A stretch of DNA of 64,000 bases from Aequorivita vitellina. Its GTDB lineage: Bacteria; Bacteroidota; Bacteroidia; Flavobacteriales; Flavobacteriaceae. The first letter of the stretch is position 1. Every line of letters begins with the position of its first letter. The translations under genes were made by a program, and so were the position numbers. Of this stretch, positions 44,973 through 53,395 are shown in pieces. The DNA lies in the NCBI RefSeq assembly GCF_022008365.1, contig NZ_JAIRBA010000023.1, positions 1 through 64,000 on the forward strand, given 5' to 3'. The notes under the pieces were generated by a model, which made no database searches, had not been told where the DNA came from, and worked only from the letters and a program-made list of their open reading frames with translations.

Positions 44973-45278
44973 TCAAAACCCGTAAAATTCACACATAAGT
45001 CCCAAGTTAAAAAAAGCGGAAAGCGCCCCCATAAAAAGCATGGCACTAAAGAATAAAGTAGCCAGAATGACTATTTTTTTAGTGGAATGATAATTAATAT
45101 AATTTAATACAACCTGAAAAACCAGGGCGACGGACTGGGCCACCAACATACGCTGGGCACAAACGATCACCGGTTCTTTATAGTATAAAAAATACGTGGC
45201 AAGCATAAGCACAATATACAAGCCCGTAATCCCGAATAATACTGTTTTGGGAAATTTAAATCTTTGGGAATTTTTCAT
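44973..45278 (-). CDS. Small membrane protein of unknown function
   Basis: 101 residues with three hydrophobic segments (about 13-31, 45-60 and 68-90) and cysteines at about residues 40 and 96. I do not recognise a family. A promoter with both boxes lies immediately upstream, which supports that it is expressed. Confidence 0.6.
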   Translation of the reverse strand: MKNSQRFKFPKTVLFGITGLYIVLMLATYFLYYKEPVIVCAQRMLVAQSVALVFQVVLNYINYHSTKKIVILATLFFSAMLFMGALSAFFNLGLMCEFYGF

Positions 45279-45294
45279 GACGTTGGTCTTATTC

Positions 45295-45326
45295 CAAAGA
45301 TAATAAATCGGCTAAGAATGTCCCAA
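45295..45326 (-). promoter_or_regulatory. Promoter of the small membrane protein gene
   Basis: Minus strand TTG (45326-45324), 21 bases, TATCTTTG (45302-45295), 17 bases before the ATG. Confidence 0.55.
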
Positions 45327-45414
45327 TTGCCTTCTCAGGTATTTGAGCACATAAAAAAAAACTTCCAGAGAAGATTTCACGCAGATAGTTTTTGGCTTTT
45401 GGTTAAAGAATAAG

Positions 45415-45568
45415 CTCGTAAAGCGTATTATCAGCACCCGCTGCTAAATCAGGTTCCCCATCAAAATAAATAATAAAGACCGAGATTATGGTTTTTCTAT
45501 TTAAGAAGCTGAAATAAATCTTTGATAAGATAAAAATTGGATGTCCTTTATTTAAGGTTTCAAATAAA
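45415..45568 (-). pseudogene. Possible gene remnant downstream of rimO
   Basis: The minus strand stays open for about 50 codons after the rimO stop and ends in a coding-like stretch (FDGEPDLAAGADNTLYELIL) before TAA, but has no start codon. It may be the end of a decayed gene or chance; I do not recognise a family. The rest of this gap (45,327-45,414) shows nothing. Confidence 0.2.
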
Positions 45569-46873
45569 TTATTTTACAACCTCCGCATAAAGATCGAAGT
45601 CCTCTGCAGCAGTGATTTTTACAGTGAAGAATTCACCAGTTCGCAAATAATCGTCTTCAGCATTTATCAACACTTCGTTGTCTACATCTGGGCTATCAAA
45701 TTCTGTTCTTCCCACAAAATAACCACCTTCTTTGCGGTCAATCACAACTTTAAATTCCCTTCCAATTTTCTGTTGGTTCAATTCCCAAGAAATCTGAGAT
45801 TGAATTTCCATAATTTGGTTGGCGCGGTCCATTTTTACATCTTCCGGCACATCGTCTTCAAGATTGTAAGCGTGCGTATTTTCTTCGTGACTGTATGTGA
45901 AACAGCCCAAACGCTCAAAGCGCATATCTTTAACCCATTGTTTTAAAGTTTGGAAATCTTCTTCAGTTTCACCCGGATATCCAACAATTAATGTAGTTCT
46001 AATTGCCATTTCGGGCACGGCAGCTCTAAAATCTTCCAGTAATTTTGTTGTCTTGGCCTTTGTGGTGCCGCGACGCATAGATTTCAAAATTGAATCTGAA
46101 ATATGTTGCAACGGAATATCGATATAGTTACAGATTTTAGGTTCGTTGCGCATTACTTCTAAAACATCCATCGGGAAGCCCGTTGGGAAAGCGTAGTGCA
46201 AACGAATCCATTCTATACCTTCAACCTTTGCAAGTTTTTGAAGCAATTCTGCTAGGTTTCGTTTTTTGTATAAATCTAAGCCATAATACGTTAAATCCTG
46301 AGCAATTAAAATCAATTCTTTTACACCTTTGGCAGCAAGCTTTTCAGCTTCCGTTACCAAATCTTCCATTGGCGTACTTTTGTGTTTTCCGCGCATAATC
46401 GGGATTGCACAAAACGAACACGGACGATCGCAACCTTCCGCAATTTTAAAGTAAGCGTAATTTTTTGGAGTGGTTGTAATTCGTTCGCCAATCAATTCGT
46501 GTTTGTAATCGGCGCCCAAAGCTTTTAGCAAGCCGGGAAGTTCTGTTGTACCAAAATACTCATCAACATTCGGAATCTCCTTTTGAAGATCTGGCTTATA
46601 TCTTTCAGAAAGACAACCAGTAACAAAGACTTTATCTACAGCTCCCTCTTCCTTTTTCTGAACGTATTGAAGAATGGTGTTTATACTTTCTTCCTTCGCA
46701 TTCGCAATAAAACCGCACGTATTTATAACCACGATGTTACCTTCTTCCTCGTGTACAACTTCTTTATCGCTGGCGCGCAATTGGCCCATTAGCACTTCGC
46801 TGTCGTATACATTCTTGGAGCAACCAAGGGTTACAACGTTTATCTTGTTCTTTTTTAAGGTTTTGGTACGCAT
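45569..46873 (-). CDS. rimO: Ribosomal protein S12 methylthiotransferase
   Basis: 434 residues: an N-terminal UPF0004 domain (VVTLGCSKNVYDSEVLMG), a radical-SAM domain with the cluster motif CDRPCSFC (C-x3-C-x2-C), and a C-terminal TRAM domain. RimO adds a methylthio group to an aspartate of S12. The frame is open to 46945, but that start lies upstream of the promoter at 46904-46932 and adds unconserved hydrophobic residues, so the ATG at 46873 (MRTKTLKKNK) is chosen. GCSKNVYDSE distinguishes it from MiaB. Confidence 0.95.
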   Translation of the reverse strand: MRTKTLKKNKINVVTLGCSKNVYDSEVLMGQLRASDKEVVHEEEGNIVVINTCGFIANAKEESINTILQYVQKKEEGAVDKVFVTGCLSERYKPDLQKEIPNVDEYFGTTELPGLLKALGADYKHELIGERITTTPKNYAYFKIAEGCDRPCSFCAIPIMRGKHKSTPMEDLVTEAEKLAAKGVKELILIAQDLTYYGLDLYKKRNLAELLQKLAKVEGIEWIRLHYAFPTGFPMDVLEVMRNEPKICNYIDIPLQHISDSILKSMRRGTTKAKTTKLLEDFRAAVPEMAIRTTLIVGYPGETEEDFQTLKQWVKDMRFERLGCFTYSHEENTHAYNLEDDVPEDVKMDRANQIMEIQSQISWELNQQKIGREFKVVIDRKEGGYFVGRTEFDSPDVDNEVLINAEDDYLRTGEFFTVKITAAEDFDLYAEVVK

Positions 46874-46903
46874 TGTTATGAATTCTGAATTTTTAAGAGC
46901 GTG

Positions 46904-46932
46904 CAAAGATACAACTAAAAAAAGTAAACAAA
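46904..46932 (-). promoter_or_regulatory. Promoter of rimO
   Basis: Minus strand TTTG (46932-46929), 17 bases, TATCTTTG (46911-46904): both boxes perfect. Predicted transcript start about 25 bases before the ATG at 46873, which rules out the longer start. Confidence 0.65.
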
Positions 46933-47021
46933 TGCTAAATTTCAATTACTGCAGCTACGACTGAACACTGCAACTTTTTAAGTAACTTTACAACTCCTAT
47001 AAATTCAATAATTATTTACAC

Positions 47022-48920
47022 ATGAAAAAAATACCATTCCTGCTGGCCTTTCTTTGCGCTGGCTTTTTGTTCGCTCAAAACACAATGACACCCGAGCTTT
47101 TATGGCAGGTGAAAAAAGTAAGTCCGATTGGAGTTTCTGACAACGGCGAAGTGCTTTTTTACAAGGTTACAACACCAAACATGGAAGAAAACAGTTTCGA
47201 CTCCAAGTATTACGCAATGCGCGTTGCGGGAGGTAATTTTGCCGAAGTAACAAAAGAAGAAGCCAAAGTTGCCGATAAAAATCTATCGCCAGATGGAAAG
47301 TATCTTTTGATGGATAAAGAAGTACACGTGAAAGATGTAATGGCCAAAGACATTTATAGCGATCTTCCAAAAAGCGATGCCTATGTTTACACTTCCTTAG
47401 ATTATCGCCATTGGGATAAATACAACGATGGCAGCTACAGTCACGTATTTTATAAAGATGTGAAAACTGGCGCCGAAACAGATATTACGCCACAGCAACC
47501 GTATTATACGCCACAAGCTCCTTTTGGTGGCGATGAGGATTATATTTGGGGCCCAAAAGGCGAAAACATCTATTACGTAAGTAAAAAAGTAGCTGGAACA
47601 GATTATGCCATCAGCACCAATACTGATATTTACAAGTATAACCTGACCAGCAAAAAAACCGAAAATATAACCGAAGAAAACAAGGGGTACGACACCCAGC
47701 CAGCATTTTCAAAAGACGGTGCGCTGGCGTGGCTTCAAATGAAAACTGACGGATATGAAGCCGATAAAAACGACATTATTGTACTGCAAAACGGAATTAA
47801 GCAAAACTTAACCTCACAGTGGGATGGAACCGTAAATGGTTTTACTTGGGCTAAGAATAGCAAAGACATTTATTTTACCGCGCCAGTTGACGGCACTAAA
47901 CAAATCTTTAAAGTTGATTATCCTGGAAAAACGAGAAAGATGGCAGTTGTGGAGCAACTTTCCAAAGGACAATTTGATGTAACTGGTATTGTTGCCGAAA
48001 TAGATGATCAGTTAATTGTTACCCGCACCGATATGAATCATGCCACTGAAATTTTTTCTTTCGATTTAAAAAGCAAAACTTTCAAACAACTAACACAGGT
48101 AAATACGGAGTTCTACGGAAAGTTAGATTTACCAACAGTTGAAAAGAGAATGGTTACCACAAAGGACGGGAAGCAAATGTTGGTTTGGGTAATTCTTCCT
48201 CCAAACTTCGATAAAAACAAAAAATATCCAACATTGCTTTATGCGCAGGGCGGGCCACAATCTGCTTTATCGCAGTTTTATTCAACGCGATGGAATTTTC
48301 AATTAATGGCTTCGGAAGGTTACATAATTGTAGCGCCAAACCGTCGCGGTATGCCAGGTCACGGTGTGGATTGGAACGAAGCTATTAGTGGCGATTGGGG
48401 CGGCGGCGCAATGCAAGATTATCTCGACGCTATTGACGATGTTGCAAAAGAACCGTATGTAGATAACGATCGTTTGGGTGCTATTGGGGCGAGTTTCGGT
48501 GGTTATTCAGTTTTCTGGTTAGCAGGAAATCACGATGGGCGTTTTAAAACATTTATCGCCCACGACGGAGTTTTTGATACCCGTGCAATGTACGGAACAA
48601 CGGAAGAATTATTCTTCGTAAATTACGATATGGGCGGCGCGTATTGGGAGAAAGACAATGCAATAGCCCAGAAAGCTTTTAATGAATTCAACCCCATAAC
48701 TTATGTAGATAAGTGGGACACGCCTATTATGATTATTCAAGGTGGAAAAGACTACCGCGTACCAATTGAACAAGGTTTAGGTGCTTTTCAAGCCGCGCAA
48801 TTACAGGGTATAAAAAGTAAACTGCTTTACCTTCCGGAAGAAAATCACTGGGTGCTACAGCCGCAGAATGCGCTGGTTTGGCAACGCGAGTTTTTTAGTT
48901 GGTTGAAGGAAACATTGTAA
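47022..48920 (+). CDS. S9 prolyl-oligopeptidase-family serine peptidase (secreted)
   Basis: 632 residues: signal peptide (MKKIPFLLAFLCAGFLFAQ), N-terminal propeller (about 30-380), and an alpha/beta-hydrolase domain with GASFGGY (nucleophile serine about residue 490), acid in QGGKDYRVP (about 575) and histidine in EENHWV (about 607). Such enzymes release dipeptides or short peptides in the periplasm and help peptide nutrition. A weak -7-like element TAACTTTA sits 31 bases upstream. A long bidirectional terminator follows. Confidence 0.92.
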   Translation: MKKIPFLLAFLCAGFLFAQNTMTPELLWQVKKVSPIGVSDNGEVLFYKVTTPNMEENSFDSKYYAMRVAGGNFAEVTKEEAKVADKNLSPDGKYLLMDKEVHVKDVMAKDIYSDLPKSDAYVYTSLDYRHWDKYNDGSYSHVFYKDVKTGAETDITPQQPYYTPQAPFGGDEDYIWGPKGENIYYVSKKVAGTDYAISTNTDIYKYNLTSKKTENITEENKGYDTQPAFSKDGALAWLQMKTDGYEADKNDIIVLQNGIKQNLTSQWDGTVNGFTWAKNSKDIYFTAPVDGTKQIFKVDYPGKTRKMAVVEQLSKGQFDVTGIVAEIDDQLIVTRTDMNHATEIFSFDLKSKTFKQLTQVNTEFYGKLDLPTVEKRMVTTKDGKQMLVWVILPPNFDKNKKYPTLLYAQGGPQSALSQFYSTRWNFQLMASEGYIIVAPNRRGMPGHGVDWNEAISGDWGGGAMQDYLDAIDDVAKEPYVDNDRLGAIGASFGGYSVFWLAGNHDGRFKTFIAHDGVFDTRAMYGTTEELFFVNYDMGGAYWEKDNAIAQKAFNEFNPITYVDKWDTPIMIIQGGKDYRVPIEQGLGAFQAAQLQGIKSKLLYLPEENHWVLQPQNALVWQREFFSWLKETL

Positions 48921-48926
48921 AAAGAC

Positions 48927-48993
48927 TTAAGACCACTGCGTAAAAGATGTAAGATCGCTGCGCTATAAGACGTAAGACGTAAGACGTAAGACT
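48927..48993. repeat. Short tandem repeats, TAAGACG heptamer
   Basis: TAAGACG three times plus a fourth unit ending in T (48966-48993, exact 7-base period), preceded by degenerate versions (TTAAGACCACTGCG, GTAAGATCGCTGCG). Non-coding, between the S9 peptidase stop and its terminator. Confidence 0.8.
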
Positions 48994-49048
48994 AAAAAAG
49001 GCCACGAATTCACGAATGATATTAATTCGTGAATTCGTGGCCTTTTTT
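48994..49048. terminator. Long perfect bidirectional terminator hairpin
   Basis: AAAAAA, then an 18-base perfect stem (GGCCACGAATTCACGAAT / ATTCGTGAATTCGTGGCC) around GATATTA, then TTTTTT. It serves the S9 peptidase on plus and the convergent membrane-protein gene on minus; the T run overlaps that gene's stop codon. Confidence 0.9.
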
Positions 49049-49400
49049 ATCCTCCGTAAGGATTGAAGCTATCAAAAAAAGTTAGCAGACTACTTTGCGA
49101 AAGGTGAAAAAGTAGAATTAATATCACATAAAAAATTACGTGTCCTTTTTTGAAATATTTCTTTTTAGCGAAATAGAGTCCTAAGATTAGCAACCCTAAA
49201 AGGAAAGGAATAAAGGACAAATAAGGGAAAGCCAAGTATTTGTAAAAATCTAAAGGCATCAACGGGTTTGGTACCGATTTTAAAAAATACTGAATAATTT
49301 TAAACGTGTGATACCCTGTAAGAATTCCAATATAACCAACCAAAAAAAGCAGGATATACTCATAAATCTTGCTGGATTTTTTAATTGTCCTTTCTTCCAT
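49047..49400 (-). CDS. Small multi-pass membrane protein, unknown function
   Basis: 117 residues with three hydrophobic segments (about 14-36, 52-72 and 86-108), ending in FDSFNPYGG. No family recognised. Its ATG directly abuts the ftsY stop codon, so it is co-transcribed with and probably translationally coupled to ftsY. Confidence 0.65.
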   Translation of the reverse strand: MEERTIKKSSKIYEYILLFLVGYIGILTGYHTFKIIQYFLKSVPNPLMPLDFYKYLAFPYLSFIPFLLGLLILGLYFAKKKYFKKGHVIFYVILILLFHLSQSSLLTFFDSFNPYGG

Positions 49401-50354
49401 TTATTTAAAAAATGAATCTACAAACTCAAATTTATTGAAAACTTGAAGATCTTCCACACCTTCACCTACACCAATGTATTTTACAGGAATTTGAAACTGG
49501 TCACTAATTCCTATAACTACACCACCTTTTGCGGTGCCGTCAAGTTTTGTTACTGCGAGGGAAGTTACTTCGGTTGCTGCTGTAAATTGTTTGGCCTGCT
49601 CAAAAGCATTTTGACCGGTTGAACCATCCAAAACTAAAAGGACATCATGGGGCGCATCTGGAATAACTTTTTGCATTACGCGCTTCACCTTTGTAAGCTC
49701 GTTCATTAAGTTTACTTTGTTGTGAAGACGTCCAGCTGTATCAATGATAACAACGTCGGCATTTTGAGTTACCGCGCTTTGCAGGGTATCAAAAGCAACA
49801 CTGGCAGGGTCGCTACCCATACTTTGCTTAACGATGGTTACATCTGTGCGGTCTGCCCAAATTTGAAGTTGATCAATGGCTGCTGCGCGAAAAGTATCTG
49901 CCGCCCCCAACACAACATTCTTCCCAGCTTTTTTAAACTGATGGGCAAGTTTACCAATGGTCGTGGTTTTTCCAACGCCGTTTACACCCACTACCATAAT
50001 TACGTATGGTTTTTTGTTTTCGGGAATTTCAAACTCGGTGGCGTTTCCGGAATCTATTTCGCTTAAAAGACCTGCAATTTCTTCACGTAGAATTTTATTT
50101 AATTCGTCTGTTCCTAAGTATTTATCTTGGGCTACACGTGCTTCAATTCTATCAATAATTTTTAGGGTTGTATTTACGCCAACGTCACTAGATACGAGAA
50201 CTTCTTCCAGATTATCTAAAACATCATCATCAACCTTACTTTTTCCAGCAACGGCTTTGCTCAGTTTGTCAAAAAAAGAAGTCTTTGTTTTTTCGAGCCC
50301 TTTATCGAGGGTTTCTTTTTTCTCTTTGGAAAATATTTTTTTAAATAGACTCAT
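49401..50354 (-). CDS. ftsY: Signal recognition particle receptor
   Basis: 317 residues from MSLFKKIFSKEKKETLDKG (50354); the open frame to 50399 adds an unconserved segment. The NG GTPase domains show GVNGVGKTTTIGKLA (G1), DTFRAAA (G2), DTAGR (G3) and TKLDGTAKGG (G4/G5). FtsY docks ribosome-SRP complexes to the inner membrane. The short lysine-rich N-terminus replaces the long acidic A-domain of E. coli, as is usual in this phylum. It follows the ribosomal protein genes after a terminator-like hairpin. Confidence 0.97.
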   Translation of the reverse strand: MSLFKKIFSKEKKETLDKGLEKTKTSFFDKLSKAVAGKSKVDDDVLDNLEEVLVSSDVGVNTTLKIIDRIEARVAQDKYLGTDELNKILREEIAGLLSEIDSGNATEFEIPENKKPYVIMVVGVNGVGKTTTIGKLAHQFKKAGKNVVLGAADTFRAAAIDQLQIWADRTDVTIVKQSMGSDPASVAFDTLQSAVTQNADVVIIDTAGRLHNKVNLMNELTKVKRVMQKVIPDAPHDVLLVLDGSTGQNAFEQAKQFTAATEVTSLAVTKLDGTAKGGVVIGISDQFQIPVKYIGVGEGVEDLQVFNKFEFVDSFFK

Positions 50355-50446
50355 GGTTCGGTTGTCTGTTAACTGTTGTCGGTACTTCAACTTTGCCAAA
50401 AGTTTTAAGCTTTGACAAGGTTATTTTTTTGAGATGGTAAAAATAC

Positions 50447-50479
50447 GAAAAGCCACCTTCGCAAAAAAGTGGCCTTTTC
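50447..50479 (-). terminator. Hairpin between the DUF4295 gene and ftsY
   Basis: GAAAAG-CCAC / GTGGCCTTTTC with one bulged base; on the minus strand it is followed by a T-rich stretch (TATTTTTACC). It may partly separate the ribosomal genes from ftsY. Confidence 0.5.
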
Positions 50480-50496
50480 AATATATTTTAAGCTGG

Positions 50497-50649
50497 TTAT
50501 TTTTTGTTTAACCAGTCGTTTACCATTTCTGGAGCCATTATAGCTTCAGTAAAAGTATATGCTCCTGATTTTGGCGATTTAACCATTTTAATTGCTTTGG
50601 TTAAACGCTTTGAACCTGTTTGTAACGATGCTACTGATTTCTTTGCCAT
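50497..50649 (-). CDS. DUF4295 small basic protein (Bacteroidota ribosomal protein, likely bL38)
   Basis: A 50-residue frame starting MAKKSVASLQTGSKRLTKAI and ending NDWLNKK. It is lysine-rich and matches the DUF4295 family, found only in Bacteroidota and always beside rpmG and ftsY. I recall it being seen in the Flavobacterium johnsoniae ribosome structure as a phylum-specific large-subunit protein (bL38); that link is from memory. It lies nine bases after rpmG. It is easy to miss because it is so short. Confidence 0.85.
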   Translation of the reverse strand: MAKKSVASLQTGSKRLTKAIKMVKSPKSGAYTFTEAIMAPEMVNDWLNKK

Positions 50650-50657
50650 GACTTATA

Positions 50658-50840
50658 TTATTTAATCTCTTTATGAACCGTCATTTTTTTAAGAATTGGG
50701 TTGAATTTCTTCAGCTCCATTCTGTCCGGTGTATTCTTTTTGTTTTTGGTAGTGATGTAACGAGAAGTTCCTGGTTGTCCAGACTCTTTGTGCTCTGTGC
50801 ACTCCAAAATTACTTGTACTCTATTTCCTTTTTTAGCCAT
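50658..50840 (-). CDS. rpmG: Ribosomal protein bL33
   Basis: 60 residues, with [14 protein letters not shown] and [21 protein letters not shown] as the conserved core. Only one cysteine is present, so this is a zinc-free (C-minus) form. It is a large-subunit protein near the E site. It lies 27 bases after rpmB and nine before the DUF4295 gene. Confidence 0.96.
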   Translation of the reverse strand: MAKKGNRVQVILECTEHKESGQPGTSRYITTKNKKNTPDRMELKKFNPILKKMTVHKEIK

Positions 50841-50867
50841 TGTAACAGACTTTATTAATTAGTGCAA

Positions 50868-51107
50868 TTATTTAGTTAAAAAGCCTTTTTCGCGAGCTTC
50901 TTTCATAACCGCTGAAATACCTTTTTTATTGATGTCTTTTATAGCAGAAGCTGAAACACGTAGGGTAACCCACTTGTCTTCTTCTGGAATATAAAAACGC
51001 TTTTTTAGCAAGTTTACATCAAACTTACGTTTGGTTTTATTCATTGCGTGCGATACGTTATTTCCAACCATCGCTTTCTTTCCGGTAAGTTCACAAACTC
51101 TAGACAT
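50868..51107 (-). CDS. rpmB: Ribosomal protein bL28
   Basis: 79 residues beginning MSRVCELTGKKAMVGNNVSHA, the bL28 signature, with the second block KWVTLRVSASAIKDINKKG. First gene of the small ribosomal operon rpmB-rpmG-DUF4295. A promoter with a perfect -7 box lies 36 bases upstream. Confidence 0.97.
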   Translation of the reverse strand: MSRVCELTGKKAMVGNNVSHAMNKTKRKFDVNLLKKRFYIPEEDKWVTLRVSASAIKDINKKGISAVMKEAREKGFLTK

Positions 51108-51143
51108 TCCTTAACCTTTTTAAGTTATTTTTAAAACAGGGTG

Positions 51144-51178
51144 CAAATTTAAGTAATTCTTTTGTGATGTACAACAAA
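51144..51178 (-). promoter_or_regulatory. Promoter of the rpmB-rpmG-DUF4295 operon
   Basis: Minus strand: TTTG (51178-51175) or TTG (51174-51172), 20-23 bases, TAAATTTG (51151-51144). Confidence 0.55.
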
Positions 51179-51184
51179 AGAAAA

Positions 51185-52432
51185 TTAGTTTTTTGAAATT
51201 TCTTTTAAAAGCATTTCCAAGGCCTTGTTTGTCGTCTTTTCAATCACGCGAAAACGGTCGTTTCCAAAACTAAATTTTTCTGACACAACTCCACTGGGAG
51301 CAGCAATAGCAATGCATACAGTACCTACTTCATCTACTGCATCACCTTTGGTTGGACCTGCAATTCCGGTTGTTGCAATGGAGTAATCTGTGTTAAAAAG
51401 TTTACAGCAATTAGCGGCCATGCTTTCTGCAACTTCAATACTTACTACTGTATGTTCTTTTATTAACGTCGTTGGGACCCCAAGAAGTTTGGTTTTAAGT
51501 TCTGTTTTGTACGGAACGATGCTTCCTAAGAAAAAGGAAGATATACCTGCTTCCGAAGTAATTTGTTTCACAATTGCACCGCCCGAACAACTTTCTGCCA
51601 AACTCAATGTTTGATTTTTTTGATTTAAAATATGCGCAATTCTATCTACAATACTAGTTTCATCTTCAAAACCAACTGCAATATCTGAAAGCATGTTGCT
51701 CAAAACCTCCATCTGAGAATCTATACGCTCTTTTAAAAGCGTTTCATTGTTACCAGTTGAAGAAAGGCGCAATCTAACTTTGCCCAGCGAAGGCAAGTAT
51801 GCGAGCTTAATGGTATTAGGCAAATTGTCTTCCCAATTGGCAATTCGTTCGGCAATGGCACTTTCACCCAAACCATAGGTTAAAAGTGTTTTATGATAAA
51901 TATGTGGACGATTAAAGCGCTTTATAACGCGTGGCAATACCTCTTCCTGCATTAAGTGTTTCATTTCGTAGGGCACGCCGGGCAATGAAACAAAAACTAC
52001 TTTATCTTTTTCCAGCCACATACCGGGGGCTGTGCCGTACTGATTCATTAAAACTGTAGCTTTGGAAGGAACCATTGCTTGTTGAAAATTGGCCGGCAAT
52101 GGTTTATTGAGCTGATATTTTTTGAAGAGTTGCGCAACGTTTTCAATTACGCTTTTGTCTTCAACTAAAACATCTTCAAAAAAATCGCAGAAGGTTTGTT
52201 TGGTTATGTCGTCTTTGGTAGGTCCCAATCCGCCCGTAACTATTACAAGATCGGCATGTTTTTTAGCGTCCTCAAATGCTTGTAGAATATGGTCTCTATC
52301 GTCCTGAACAGAAGTTATTTGGTAAACCTTTACTCCTATTTTATTGAGCTCTTTGGAAATATATGCTGAATTAGTGTCAACAATTTGGCCTATGAGAATC
52401 TCATCGCCTATGGTAATAATTTCTGCAAGCAT
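51185..52432 (-). CDS. cinA: CinA family protein
   Basis: 415 residues: an N-terminal MoCF/COG1058 domain (about 1-170, TIGDEILIGQIVDTNSAYIS and VTGGLGPTKDD) and a C-terminal PncC-like nicotinamide-nucleotide amidase domain (about 255-410, LAESCSGGAI and ATTGIAGPTKGD). The full-length protein can hydrolyse ADP-ribose and deamidate NMN, recycling pyridine nucleotides. It is the last gene of a tight operon with the Hpt gene one base upstream. Confidence 0.95.
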   Translation of the reverse strand: MLAEIITIGDEILIGQIVDTNSAYISKELNKIGVKVYQITSVQDDRDHILQAFEDAKKHADLVIVTGGLGPTKDDITKQTFCDFFEDVLVEDKSVIENVAQLFKKYQLNKPLPANFQQAMVPSKATVLMNQYGTAPGMWLEKDKVVFVSLPGVPYEMKHLMQEEVLPRVIKRFNRPHIYHKTLLTYGLGESAIAERIANWEDNLPNTIKLAYLPSLGKVRLRLSSTGNNETLLKERIDSQMEVLSNMLSDIAVGFEDETSIVDRIAHILNQKNQTLSLAESCSGGAIVKQITSEAGISSFFLGSIVPYKTELKTKLLGVPTTLIKEHTVVSIEVAESMAANCCKLFNTDYSIATTGIAGPTKGDAVDEVGTVCIAIAAPSGVVSEKFSFGNDRFRVIEKTTNKALEMLLKEISKN

Positions 52433-52433
52433 A

Positions 52434-52775
52434 TTATAATTGAAAATCTTTCTTCAACTCTTCAAACACATTTTTTAAGGTGGTTAACACATTTTCTAAA
52501 TGTGGAATTACCGTAGCTTTGTTTTTAGAAGTTTTAGACCAGGCCTCAATACTTGTAATATCTTTTAGTGCATCTATGCCAAACATTTCTATGTTCGGTT
52601 TCATTTTATGAGCAAATTGATACGCCAATTCTCTATTATCGTTTTCTATCGCCTCTTTCATTGAGTATAAATCTGGCGGGATTTCATCTAAAAATGTCTG
52701 TGCCAGTACTTGTAAAAAATCCTGATCTCCGTCAGCGATTTCATTTAGATTTTCTTTGTTATAATATTTAGTCAT
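52434..52775 (-). CDS. Stand-alone Hpt (histidine phosphotransfer) domain protein
   Basis: 113 residues with the Hpt helix AYQFAHKMKPNIEMFG, in which H is the phosphorylated residue and K the conserved partner three positions on. Hpt proteins carry phosphate between receiver domains in phosphorelays. No kinase or receiver gene is nearby. One base separates it from both the FAH gene and cinA. Confidence 0.85.
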   Translation of the reverse strand: MTKYYNKENLNEIADGDQDFLQVLAQTFLDEIPPDLYSMKEAIENDNRELAYQFAHKMKPNIEMFGIDALKDITSIEAWSKTSKNKATVIPHLENVLTTLKNVFEELKKDFQL

Positions 52776-52776
52776 A

Positions 52777-53388
52777 TTATTTTACTTTAATGGAAAACAT
52801 TTCTGTTTCACCTATATACCCTGTTAAAACATCGTTAGTTTCTACTCTTCCAACTCCAGCAGGCGTTCCCGTAAAGATAACGTCTCCAATTTTCAGGGTG
52901 AAATATTTTGAAATATATTCGATTAACGCATCAATTTTCCACATCATCAACATAGAATTGCCCTTTTGAACCGTTGATTCATTGCGTTTTAGGCTAAAAT
53001 GAATGTTATTTATATCTTCAAAATTATCTTTTTTTATAAAATTCCCGATCACTGCTGCCCCGTCAAACGACTTTGCTTTTTCCCACGGCAGGCCTTTTTC
53101 TTTCAATTGAAGCTGTAAATCTCTGGCAGTGAAATCTATTCCCAAACCAATTTCATCGTAATATTTATGCGCAAATTTTTTATCAATATGCTTGCCAATT
53201 TTATTGATGCGCACCAATAGCTCTACTTCGTGATGTACATCGTTTGAAAATTCTGGAATAAAGAACGGCTGCTTCTTTAATAATATTGCGGTGTCTGGTT
53301 TTAAAAAGATAATTGGCTCTATTGGTTTGGCGTTATCCAGTTCTTTAATATGGTCGGCATAGTTGCGACCAATGCAGATTATTTTCAT
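52777..53388 (-). CDS. Fumarylacetoacetate hydrolase-family protein
   Basis: 203 residues, the short (YcgM/FAHD1-like) form. KIICIGRNYADHIKEL at the start, HHEVELLVRI with metal-binding glutamates, GIDFTARDLQLQLKEKGLPW and the terminal FTGTPAGVG region are conserved. Close homologues act as acylpyruvate hydrolases or oxaloacetate decarboxylases. Second gene of the operon exonuclease-FAH-Hpt-cinA. Confidence 0.92.
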   Translation of the reverse strand: MKIICIGRNYADHIKELDNAKPIEPIIFLKPDTAILLKKQPFFIPEFSNDVHHEVELLVRINKIGKHIDKKFAHKYYDEIGLGIDFTARDLQLQLKEKGLPWEKAKSFDGAAVIGNFIKKDNFEDINNIHFSLKRNESTVQKGNSMLMMWKIDALIEYISKYFTLKIGDVIFTGTPAGVGRVETNDVLTGYIGETEMFSIKVK

Positions 53389-53395
53389 ATTGCCG

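Noticed and set aside
48966-48993. CRISPR-like array
   Set aside because: The repeats are 7 bases with no spacers; no cas genes are present.
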